Shown here: one piece after another, positions 46,730 to 53,636 of the stretch
Layout of the letters: every line of letters begins with the position of its first letter
How positions within the stretch are numbered: the first letter of the stretch is position 1
From: an uncultured Pelagibacteraceae bacterium
GTDB lineage: Bacteria; Pseudomonadota; Alphaproteobacteria; Pelagibacterales; Pelagibacteraceae
Direction: 5' to 3'
Assembly: GCA_902619595.1 (NCBI GenBank)
Contig: CACNFE010000007.1
Span: 1 to 57,765, forward strand
Length of the DNA stretch: 57,765 nt
Notes under the pieces: model-generated
What the model was told of the DNA's origin: nothing
The model's database searches: none
What the model saw: the letters and a program-made list of their open reading frames with translations, nothing else
Made by a program: the position numbers and the translations under genes

Positions 46730-47337
46730 TGAGAAGTTTAAGTGAAATAGATACAATTGTTAAAAGAGCCAGTAAGGGTGTCGGTTATAGCTGGGGAATT
46801 GCAGAAGAAGTTGGAAAAAATATTAAACTATTAGAAACTTATGGTTTATCTGGTTTAAAAAACTTAAATGATTATTTTAACTCATTAAAATCAAAAAAAT
46901 TTCAACACCTTACTCACATATCTACCGAAAATCAGTCTAAAATACCTTATTGTCCAATTATAGCTGGTACAAGTTTTCTAGATCAAATCGATGAGCTTAA
47001 AGATTTGGTTAATATTAAAATTGAAAATATGTCCTATCCAATTTTATTTTTACCCTTTTTAAGTAGAGCCTCAGAAATAGTTGGAAAAAAAATATCGCTT
47101 AAAATTGATGAAAAAATTTTTTTATTAAATTTTAATCAAAATATATATTCAAATTATTTTGCTAATGAAATATTAAAACATGCAGATTTAATTCAAATTT
47201 CTTTTATCAAAAATTCAAATACATTTGATCAAAATGAATGGGATAATTTATATAAGTTATCTACAAACACCTTTGTTGAGGAAACAGATGAGCTTAAAAA
47301 AAGTGCAGCAGGAGCCGGACTAACGGATAATGATTAA
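46729..47337 (+). CDS. DUF3726-like protein (202 aa)
   Basis: A 202-residue protein. It starts MRSLSEIDTIVKRASKGVGYSWGIAEE and ends with AAGAGLTDND, which I associate with the DUF3726 family of unknown function. The ATG at 46729 overlaps the previous stop (TGATG). It overlaps the following 56-aa gene by 8 bp. It appears together with the 553-aa protein and M19-like protein as one translated block. No function is assigned. Confidence 0.7.
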   Translation: MRSLSEIDTIVKRASKGVGYSWGIAEEVGKNIKLLETYGLSGLKNLNDYFNSLKSKKFQHLTHISTENQSKIPYCPIIAGTSFLDQIDELKDLVNIKIENMSYPILFLPFLSRASEIVGKKISLKIDEKIFLLNFNQNIYSNYFANEILKHADLIQISFIKNSNTFDQNEWDNLYKLSTNTFVEETDELKKSAAGAGLTDND

Positions 47338-47500
47338 AAAATCTTTTATAAAACCTGATAAAAATGATCCGATTGACGAATTAAACAATGTTTGTGAGGA
47401 ATGCAAAAAAGAAGACGAAAGTGTAAGGCAAAATTTAATTCTAACAGGTTTTAAATTATGTAAGTCCTGCAGAACTTCAAAAACTATATTTCCAATTTAA
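47330..47500 (+). CDS. Small double-CxxC (zinc-ribbon-like) protein, 56 aa
   Basis: A 56-residue protein with two Cys pairs, VCEEC at about residues 22-25 and LCKSC at about 44-47, the spacing of a zinc ribbon. It overlaps the preceding gene by 8 bp in a different frame and ends in a 4-bp overlap with the convergent Yip1-like gene. The regular spacing of Cys codons and the tight coupling support it as a real gene even though it is short. Unknown function. Confidence 0.65.
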   Translation: MIKKSFIKPDKNDPIDELNNVCEECKKEDESVRQNLILTGFKLCKSCRTSKTIFPI

Positions 47501-48042
47501 GTAATATTCCCAGCTGGAATTACATTCATTTTACTCATAACAAAAGAGATTGATAAAAAAGCAATAATTAAAAAGGATAAAAATATTATACCAAACGATT
47601 TAAAATTTGATTTTAGGTTAAGCACCTGTTTCATGGAGATAATTAAAGATGCAAATATCCAAAATTGTGTTAAAAAAATTATAGGAAATACCATTTCAGG
47701 AACTACAGCAAAAAACCTGAGCAAGCCAGGTGCATGCGCGTATCCCACTCCAACTAAAATATTTTTGAATGAAGCTTTAGTGTTTTTATCAGGAAATAGT
47801 TTGACACCAATGACGTAAATTAAAATTGACCAAAAGAACCAAGCAAAGATTGCTGTAATTCCCGAAACTCCTATTGATGTTTTGATAACTGTGTTCGCGG
47901 CAATTGCACCAGCAACCCCATCTAATATCATAATTAAACCAGCAAAATAAATTCCAGCCTCACCAAAATATTTGCTGTTAGTATATAAAGATTTATCTAA
48001 TTTAATTGATTTGAAAATTATATCTAAAAAAAAAGCAAACAT
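47497..48042 (-). CDS. Yip1-like integral membrane protein
   Basis: A 181-residue membrane protein with about five hydrophobic segments. The GYAHAPGLLRFF stretch, between membrane spans, resembles Yip1-domain proteins of bacteria. Function unknown. It ends convergently with the zinc-ribbon-like gene (4-bp overlap) and starts 1 bp after the 35-aa gene. It is the last gene of the minus-strand transporter-demethylase run. Confidence 0.6.
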   Translation of the reverse strand: MFAFFLDIIFKSIKLDKSLYTNSKYFGEAGIYFAGLIMILDGVAGAIAANTVIKTSIGVSGITAIFAWFFWSILIYVIGVKLFPDKNTKASFKNILVGVGYAHAPGLLRFFAVVPEMVFPIIFLTQFWIFASLIISMKQVLNLKSNFKSFGIIFLSFLIIAFLSISFVMSKMNVIPAGNIT

Positions 48043-48043
48043 A

Positions 48044-48151
48044 TTATTTTTTATTTCGTTTTTTTTGTGCCTTGTAAGACACTAAAAGCGGAAAAAGTAT
48101 TAAAACAATTGTTATGATTATGCAAACACCAATTAAAAAAACTTTGGTCAT
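48044..48151 (-). CDS. Tiny single-span membrane protein (35 aa)
   Basis: An ATG at 48151 opens 35 codons ending at a TAA. The product has one membrane segment (VFLIGVCIIITIVLILFPLL, residues 4-23) and a strongly basic tail (YKAQKKRNKK), a positive-inside layout with the tail in the cytoplasm. It is 1 bp from the Yip1-like start. Supported by composition and spacing only. Confidence 0.45.
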   Translation of the reverse strand: MTKVFLIGVCIIITIVLILFPLLVSYKAQKKRNKK

Positions 48152-48158
48152 TTTTATA

Positions 48159-48177
48159 GGGGGAATTATATCCCCCC
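48159..48177 (-). other. G/C-tract hairpin after the DmdA-like gene
   Basis: GGGGG and CCCCCC flank an 8-nt A/T loop. In this very A+T-rich setting it stands out. On the minus strand it starts 10 nt past the DmdA-like stop and ends 8 nt before the 35-aa gene start. No T-run follows on the minus strand, so I would not call it a standard terminator. It may stabilise the upstream mRNA or mask the next start. Confidence 0.5.
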
Positions 48178-48186
48178 AAAAATTAT

Positions 48187-49542
48187 TTAGCCTTTTACAA
48201 CTTCTCTAGTATTTGCATGGTAAGATTCAGTAAAAGGTATATCTACAACCACTGCATCCACAGGTTTCCCTGGTTTTAAAGAATATTTTCTTGGTAAATG
48301 CACTTTATACCTGGTTCCTACTCTACCCTTTGGAAAACCATTTGCATTTTTTGTTCCATCGTACGGCACATATCCCATCGCTATATTTGTTCCCTTTTCA
48401 GGATGATACCAAGGAGATGTTACAAAACCAACTGGCTTACCTCCACTAGCTTTTGAAATTAACCAAAAATCTGGAGCATATTCAGTTATCGGTTTACCAC
48501 CAAGTTCTAAACCAACCAACTGAAGTTTATAAGGTTTCTTACCAGACTTAAGTTGAGATTTCATTTTTTCTAATGCAGCTTTACCAACATAATTAGCTTT
48601 CTTTTTCCACTCACCTTTTCCTGAAAGTGAAACCTGATAACCAAGATTACACTGAAAAGGATTGTGCTCATGATCTAGATCTTGACCCCAAGATAAAATT
48701 CCTGCTTGAATTCTTCTGTGGTGTGCTGGAGCGATTACTCTTAATTTATGTTTTTTTCCAGCTTTAAGAACAGCATTCCACATATCATCAGCGTATTTAG
48801 TTGCATTCTTTAAATATATTTCATAACCAGCTTCTCCAGAGAAACCTGATTGAGAAATAATGCATTCTCTTCCACCAACTCTGGCTTTTGCTAGTCCATA
48901 ATATGGCATGTTATCTAAATCAACTTGTCTTCCTATTAAATCTTTCATTAAAGCTTTAGATTTAGGTCCTTGTATTTGAACAGGACATGCATCTATTTCA
49001 TCTATTTCGCACTTAAACTTTTTGTTAGCATTAACTCCTTGGAGGTACAATCCAATATCACTATCAGACAAACTAAACCAAAATTCATCTTTTGCTACTC
49101 TTAACAAAATAGGGTCATTTAAAACTCCACCTTTATAGTTACAAAGAATTACATACCTTGCTCTCATTGGAGAAATTTTAGTTGCGTCTCTAGTAATTAC
49201 ATAGTTAACAAATTTTTCAGCATCTCTACCTTTAACTCTAATTTGTCTTTCAACTGCAACATTCCACATTGTTACATCATTTTTAATTGATTTATATTCT
49301 ACCATTGCTCCGTTTTTGCCCTTTACATATCCTCTTGGATGGTAAATACGATTATAAACTGTTGCTCTCCAACATCCTGCTCTCATTGATAAATGCCAGT
49401 AGGGTGATTTTCTCACTCTTGTCGATATTAATAATTCAACTTTTGTTGGACCGCTTTGTCTTAAATTATATGGAACATGTCGATCTGATTGATTTACAGA
49501 TGTTTCATGCTTTAGTCTTGAATAATCAAACTCTTTAGACAT
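48187..49542 (-). CDS. DmdA-like tetrahydrofolate-dependent demethylase (GcvT family)
   Basis: A 451-residue GcvT-fold protein. Blocks shared with DMSP demethylase DmdA are visible: ATVYNRIYHP, VERQIRVKGRDAEKFV, NDPILLRVAKDEFWFSLSDSD, IQGPKSKALMKD, SGEAGYEIYL, NPFQCNLGY. It is longer than SAR11 DmdA (about 369), with extra N- and C-terminal parts. Probable activity: transfer of a methyl group from an N- or S-methyl compound to tetrahydrofolate. Adjacent metF, overlapping by 8 bp, would handle 5-methyl-tetrahydrofolate. Substrate unknown; betaine or DMSP-like compounds fit the co-transcribed transporter. Confidence 0.78.
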   Translation of the reverse strand: MSKEFDYSRLKHETSVNQSDRHVPYNLRQSGPTKVELLISTRVRKSPYWHLSMRAGCWRATVYNRIYHPRGYVKGKNGAMVEYKSIKNDVTMWNVAVERQIRVKGRDAEKFVNYVITRDATKISPMRARYVILCNYKGGVLNDPILLRVAKDEFWFSLSDSDIGLYLQGVNANKKFKCEIDEIDACPVQIQGPKSKALMKDLIGRQVDLDNMPYYGLAKARVGGRECIISQSGFSGEAGYEIYLKNATKYADDMWNAVLKAGKKHKLRVIAPAHHRRIQAGILSWGQDLDHEHNPFQCNLGYQVSLSGKGEWKKKANYVGKAALEKMKSQLKSGKKPYKLQLVGLELGGKPITEYAPDFWLISKASGGKPVGFVTSPWYHPEKGTNIAMGYVPYDGTKNANGFPKGRVGTRYKVHLPRKYSLKPGKPVDAVVVDIPFTESYHANTREVVKG

Positions 49543-50263
49543 ATTTATTCTCCTTCAACCACTTGTTAGTTTCCTTCAAGCCGCCGAATGTATAAATGTG
49601 AAAAAAATCGGTGTGCATTTTTAATTTCTCAATTAATTCATTTGGGTCTTTAGGTTTTAATAAATCCAACGCCTTACTAAAATTAGATTTAAGAAAATTT
49701 AAGGAATTTTTTGCTCCAACAATATTCGCAAATTTAATTAAGCTTGATATTTTTAGAGGTCCAGTAATTCCAACATGCACTGGCACGCTTTGTTTAGAAA
49801 TAAAATCTACGATTGGCTGAGGATCTAATAACCACTGGGTTACGATATAATCAGCATAAGGCTTTTTATCTATCATAGCTTTTTCTAAATCTGAATCGGA
49901 TATATCAGGACTCCCCTCAGGATGTCCAGCAATTCCTATCTTCATCTTCTCAAAATAACCAGTCTCTAAAAGTTGAAACGAGCTATCAAATTTTCCTGCT
50001 GGCTCACGACCCCCACCTATAACCAAAACTTGCTTTACGCCCCCGTCCTTGCACATGGACACATATTCTTTAAGTTGATTATTATTTTCAATTGATCTTG
50101 CTGGAAAGTGAGGGATTGGATTATAACCTTTTTTTACAAGATTTATTGCTTGCTGAGCTGTCTCTTTATAATCTCCTCCAGGTAGCATTGTAATATAAAC
50201 ATCTTTAAGATTAGGTAAGGTTTCTAGGTCTGTTTTGGGACCAATTTCAACAGAAAATTTCAT
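49535..50263 (-). CDS. metF: Methylenetetrahydrofolate reductase-like protein
   Basis: A 242-residue barrel protein of the MetF family: KFSVEIGPKTDLETL, YITMLPGGDYKETAQQAI, PHFPARSIENNNQLKEY, VLVIGGGREPAGKFDS and IVTQWLLDPQPIVDF. It should interconvert 5-methyl- and 5,10-methylene-tetrahydrofolate. The ATG at 50263 is preferred; a TTG at 50389 would lengthen it by 42 residues but would overlap the permease gene by 62 bp. It is short compared with E. coli MetF (296). Overlap with the DmdA-like gene indicates a joint role in methyl oxidation. Confidence 0.8.
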   Translation of the reverse strand: MKFSVEIGPKTDLETLPNLKDVYITMLPGGDYKETAQQAINLVKKGYNPIPHFPARSIENNNQLKEYVSMCKDGGVKQVLVIGGGREPAGKFDSSFQLLETGYFEKMKIGIAGHPEGSPDISDSDLEKAMIDKKPYADYIVTQWLLDPQPIVDFISKQSVPVHVGITGPLKISSLIKFANIVGAKNSLNFLKSNFSKALDLLKPKDPNELIEKLKMHTDFFHIYTFGGLKETNKWLKENKYV

Positions 50264-50327
50264 ATCTGGATATTTATTTATTTTGAAATTTCTGTCTATA
50301 AAAATCGCTTGATATGCGTTAAGAAAA

Positions 50328-51212
50328 CTATCTTTTTGTGCCTCGGTGTTTTTGAATTCTTCGGCCGTATTCTTGAGTAATTCTATCAAAAATTATCGCC
50401 AAAGCCACGATTGCAAGTCCATTAAATAAACCTAATGCTAAATATTGGTTAGATATCGCTCTTAAAATTGGAACCCCAAGTCCTTTTACCCCGATCATAG
50501 AGGCTATTACAACCATAGCTAATGCCATCATTATAGTTTGGTTAACTCCAGCAAAGACCGTAGGCAATGCAAGAGGTATTTGCACAGTTCTTAATTTTTG
50601 TAATTTTGTTGCACCAAAAGCTTCACTAGCTTCAATCGTTTCTTTATCCACCTCTCTAATTCCTAAGTTAGTAAGTCTTATTACGGGTGGGATTGCGTAA
50701 ATACAAACTGCAATTAAACCTGGAATTTTTCCAATACCTAATAACATTAATATCGGTATTAAATATACAAAGCTTGGTATTGTTTGCATCATGTCCAAAA
50801 CTGGAAGCATTGCTCTTTCAACTCTATCTGATCTTGCCATCAGAACCCCAATTGGAATACCAACCGCTATACACATAATTGTACAAACTGTAATTATAGC
50901 TACTGTTGCCATGCAATCTTTCCACATGCCGAAGTAGCCGATTAACATAAATGCAACAACACTTCCTATAACTAGCTTCCAACTTCTTGAACCCAACCAT
51001 GCTAAAGCACCGAGAACTAATAAGATTATTGGCCAAGGTGTTGCTAATAATAACTTTTCTAATTTAATTAAAAAAAATAACAATGGATCAAAAAACGCTT
51101 CGATGGAGTCACCATATGATCTTGAAAAATCCCTAAAAGCGAAATCAATTCCTTTCCGCAACTCCATCAGAGAGGATCGTTCCATAACAGGAAATTTCGT
51201 TAAAAAATCCAT
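50328..51212 (-). CDS. proW: Glycine betaine/osmolyte ABC transporter permease (ProW-like)
   Basis: A 294-residue permease with about six membrane segments and the ABC coupling loop ETIEASEAFGATKLQKL. The TIPSFVYLIPILMLLGIG stretch is close to TmoV and ProW sequences. It should pair with the binding protein upstream. A hairpin separates the two. No ATPase gene lies in this operon. Position 50328 is its stop; metF follows after 64 bp by the chosen start. Confidence 0.88.
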   Translation of the reverse strand: MDFLTKFPVMERSSLMELRKGIDFAFRDFSRSYGDSIEAFFDPLLFFLIKLEKLLLATPWPIILLVLGALAWLGSRSWKLVIGSVVAFMLIGYFGMWKDCMATVAIITVCTIMCIAVGIPIGVLMARSDRVERAMLPVLDMMQTIPSFVYLIPILMLLGIGKIPGLIAVCIYAIPPVIRLTNLGIREVDKETIEASEAFGATKLQKLRTVQIPLALPTVFAGVNQTIMMALAMVVIASMIGVKGLGVPILRAISNQYLALGLFNGLAIVALAIIFDRITQEYGRRIQKHRGTKR

Positions 51213-51225
51213 ATCAAATTTAAAG

Positions 51226-51259
51226 ATTAACGAGCCTATTTAGTTATAGGCTCGTTAAT
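51226..51259 (-). other. Intergenic 14-bp perfect hairpin between binding protein and permease genes
   Basis: ATTAACGAGCCTAT and its exact complement ATAGGCTCGTTAAT flank a 6-nt loop. It lies 12 bp after the binding-protein stop on the minus strand, before the permease gene. On the minus strand it is followed only by CTTTAAATTT, a weak T tract, so it is a partial terminator or an mRNA-stabilising stem. Either would favour the binding protein over the permease. Confidence 0.75.
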
Positions 51260-51270
51260 GAATTTATAAA

Positions 51271-52290
51271 TTACAGACTAGCTTTGATTTTTTTCTTAGC
51301 TGCCGAAGATACCCATTTACTCCAAACACCTTCATGCTTCTTTAAAAACTCAACAGCTGCATCTGAACCTTTAGCTTGGTTATCAGCCATATAAACTAAC
51401 ATAGAGTTCATAACGTCACCTGGATAAGTTCGCTTTTTAACATATTTCAAAGCGTCTTTTCCTCCAGTTTTTGCAAAGTTTGCAGTAACGATAGAGTTTA
51501 CCTCTGATTTAGTCCAAGCAGTTGGTTTTGGATCTGCACAATCTTGTTCAGCTAAAGTAATACAGTTATCCCAGTTATCTCTGCTGTGAAACTTCACACC
51601 AAAGTCAACTGATATCAAACCATATTTTCCAACCATTGATGTCGGGTTCCAGTAGTAACCAAACCATGGGCTACCTGAGTCAGCAGCTTTAGATATAGTT
51701 CCATCTAAACCAGCAGCTGAACCTGGATCGATTAATACCCAACCTTTTTTCTCCATTTCAAATGCTCGGAAAAGGTTTGCATTAGCTAATTGACATCCCC
51801 AACCTGCAGGACAACCAACAAAAGCTCCTTTTGAAGGATCTTCTTTTGATGGAAACCACTCTGGGTGCTCTAAAATTTCCATTGCTGTCATCCCTTTAAT
51901 CTCTGGATGTTTTTCAACAGTTCCTGGAGTAATCCACCAACCTTCACCAAGACCAGTAATTGGAGCTTGGTTAGCAATGATTAATCTTTTGTCTGAAACT
52001 GCTTTTTTTAATGGTGTGTAAACAGCATTTGCCCATTGTTCTGGGTTCATGTCAGGCTCGCCTTTTTCATCCATTGAAGTAAAAGTCGGCATAGTTGCTC
52101 CAGGTATAAGCTCAACCTCACAACCGTAACCTTCCTCAAGGATAATTTTATCTACATTAGCCATTAACTCAGCAGAAGCCCAGTTCTGTTCAGCAATAAC
52201 TAATTTTCCACATGCCGCATTCGAAATTCCACTAAAAGAAGTGAAACCTAAAATGACAAGTGCGGAAATAAGTAAGTTCTTTATTTTCAT
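51271..52290 (-). CDS. proX: Glycine betaine/osmolyte ABC transporter substrate-binding protein
   Basis: A 339-residue OpuAC/ProX-type protein with a signal peptide cleaved near residue 25 (GISNA-A). Trp and paired Cys residues of the mature part (IAEQNWAS, GEGWWITPG, FVGCPAGWGCQ, SPWFGYYWNP) suit a quaternary-amine pocket. It differs from TmoX. SAR11 betaine systems of this kind are multifunctional, so betaine, choline, DMSP and TMAO are all candidates. A promoter with an inverted repeat in its spacer lies about 60 bp upstream. Confidence 0.88.
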   Translation of the reverse strand: MKIKNLLISALVILGFTSFSGISNAACGKLVIAEQNWASAELMANVDKIILEEGYGCEVELIPGATMPTFTSMDEKGEPDMNPEQWANAVYTPLKKAVSDKRLIIANQAPITGLGEGWWITPGTVEKHPEIKGMTAMEILEHPEWFPSKEDPSKGAFVGCPAGWGCQLANANLFRAFEMEKKGWVLIDPGSAAGLDGTISKAADSGSPWFGYYWNPTSMVGKYGLISVDFGVKFHSRDNWDNCITLAEQDCADPKPTAWTKSEVNSIVTANFAKTGGKDALKYVKKRTYPGDVMNSMLVYMADNQAKGSDAAVEFLKKHEGVWSKWVSSAAKKKIKASL

Positions 52291-52589
52291 TATATTTCCC
52301 CCTAATTAATTAAAGTAAGTAATGAGAACATATTGAAAAATAAAATGCAAATTTATCTCAACTAAGAGTTGTAGACAAATTGTTTTGCAAAGCATAATTT
52401 CTAGATGTAGTCTTTATTTTTATGTCTAGGGAAAAATGTAACTGTATTAAAAAATTTAGAGTTCTGGGGTATTTTTCTTTTGATGATCTATACCTAAATA
52501 GATTTTATTTCAGATTACATTCAAATTATTTTCAGAGTCATTAATTTTATTAAATTTAATTTAAATAATAAAATTATTAAGGAGGATTA
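52291..52589. promoter_or_regulatory. 299-bp divergent regulatory region (proX / bhmT)
   Basis: The longest non-coding stretch in the window. It holds the proX promoter (52350-52378), a short inverted repeat CTAGA/TCTAG around 52400-52429, and a near-consensus AAGGAGG ribosome site (52579-52585) 4 nt before the bhmT ATG. The middle is A+T-rich. I find no SAM-II/SAM-V or glycine riboswitch core here, and no convincing bhmT promoter. Confidence 0.6.
52350..52378 (-). promoter_or_regulatory. Promoter of the osmolyte-binding-protein operon with inverted repeat in spacer
   Basis: On the minus strand TTGTCT (52378-52373) and TAAATT (52355-52350) are 17 bp apart. The inverted repeat CAACT-CTT-AGTTG (52359-52371) lies inside the spacer. 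An AGGGGG-type ribosome site lies between promoter and the start codon at 52290. It is a modest match to sigma-70 and repeats the arrangement seen before tmoX. Confidence 0.5.
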
Positions 52590-53636
52590 ATGACAAAAGA
52601 TTTAATAACAAGATTAAATGAAGGACCGGTTCTTTTTGCAGAGGGATATTTATTTGCAATGGAAAGAAGAGGATATTTATCAGCGGGTGCATTTGTGCCT
52701 GAAGTGGTATTGGAGCATCCTGAAGTAGTTTCTCAATTACATAGAGAATTTATTAGAGCAGGTACTGATATTGTTCAAGCTTTTACATATTATGGTCACA
52801 GAGAAAAGCTTAGACTAATTGGCAAAGAAGAATTGCTGGAACCACTTCAAAAAAACGCTCTTCAAATTGCAAAAGACGCAAGAGATGAGTTTAAAGATTT
52901 AGATCTATTAGTTTGCGGTGATGTTGCAAATACTAATATTTACAATCCAGATGACAAAAAAAGTCATATTGAGTGTCAAAAAATGTACGAAGAGCAAGTT
53001 GGCTGGGCAAAAGAAGCAGGCGTTGACTTTATAGTAGCTGAAACAATTAATTGGACTGGAGAAATGAAGATTGCTTTAAAGGCAATCAAAGATGCAGGCA
53101 TGATAGCTGTGACAAACTTCTCAATTAAAAAAGGTGACAAAACAAGAGAAGGTCATACCCCAGGTGATGCATGTAAAATTATGGAAGATTTGGGTGCGGA
53201 TGTTGTTGGTCTTAATTGTTATAGAGGACCTGCAATGACAATGAAACTTTTGCCAGAAATAAGAAAAAAAGTTTCTTGTCACGTTGCTGCATTACCAGTT
53301 CCATACAGAACCACTGAAGAACAACCTGGTTTTTTAAATCAAAAAGATCCAGGATGTGATTGTATCCCAGGTGGGAATGCTTTTCCTGTAGCTTTAGATA
53401 ATTTGTACTGCAATAGATTTGAAATGGCTGAATTTGCTAAAGATTGTCTGAAACAAAATATAAATCTAATTGGAATTTGCTGTGGTGCAGAACCTCATCA
53501 TGTTAGAGAAATGTCTGTAGCTCTTGGCAGAAAACCAATTGCTTATAAATATTATCCTGACATGAGTAGACACTGGCTTCATGGAAAAGATAAATCATTT
53601 TTAGAGCTTAATACTAAAGTGAAAGATAAATATTAA
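52590..53636 (+). CDS. bhmT: Betaine-homocysteine S-methyltransferase family protein
   Basis: A 348-residue zinc methyltransferase. Zn-binding cysteines are Cys210 (GLNCYRGP) and Cys297-Cys298 (GICCGAEPHHVREM), matching human BHMT Cys217, Cys299 and Cys300. It transfers a methyl from glycine betaine to homocysteine, yielding methionine and dimethylglycine. The next gene makes the dimethylglycine-consuming enzyme, which supports betaine as donor. Strong Shine-Dalgarno AAGGAGG. Its stop overlaps the DMGDH start by 1 bp. Confidence 0.9.
   Translation: MTKDLITRLNEGPVLFAEGYLFAMERRGYLSAGAFVPEVVLEHPEVVSQLHREFIRAGTDIVQAFTYYGHREKLRLIGKEELLEPLQKNALQIAKDARDEFKDLDLLVCGDVANTNIYNPDDKKSHIECQKMYEEQVGWAKEAGVDFIVAETINWTGEMKIALKAIKDAGMIAVTNFSIKKGDKTREGHTPGDACKIMEDLGADVVGLNCYRGPAMTMKLLPEIRKKVSCHVAALPVPYRTTEEQPGFLNQKDPGCDCIPGGNAFPVALDNLYCNRFEMAEFAKDCLKQNINLIGICCGAEPHHVREMSVALGRKPIAYKYYPDMSRHWLHGKDKSFLELNTKVKDKY

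Noticed and set aside
50264-50389. Longer MetF starting with TTG at 50389
   Set aside because: It would overlap the permease gene by 62 bp with a rare start codon; not excluded, but the ATG at 50263 fits the first core strand.
52400-52589. SAM-II/SAM-V or glycine riboswitch before bhmT
   Set aside because: Such elements are known before methionine and glycine genes in SAR11, but I cannot find their conserved cores here; only a normal AAGGAGG ribosome site is seen. A covariance-model search would settle it.
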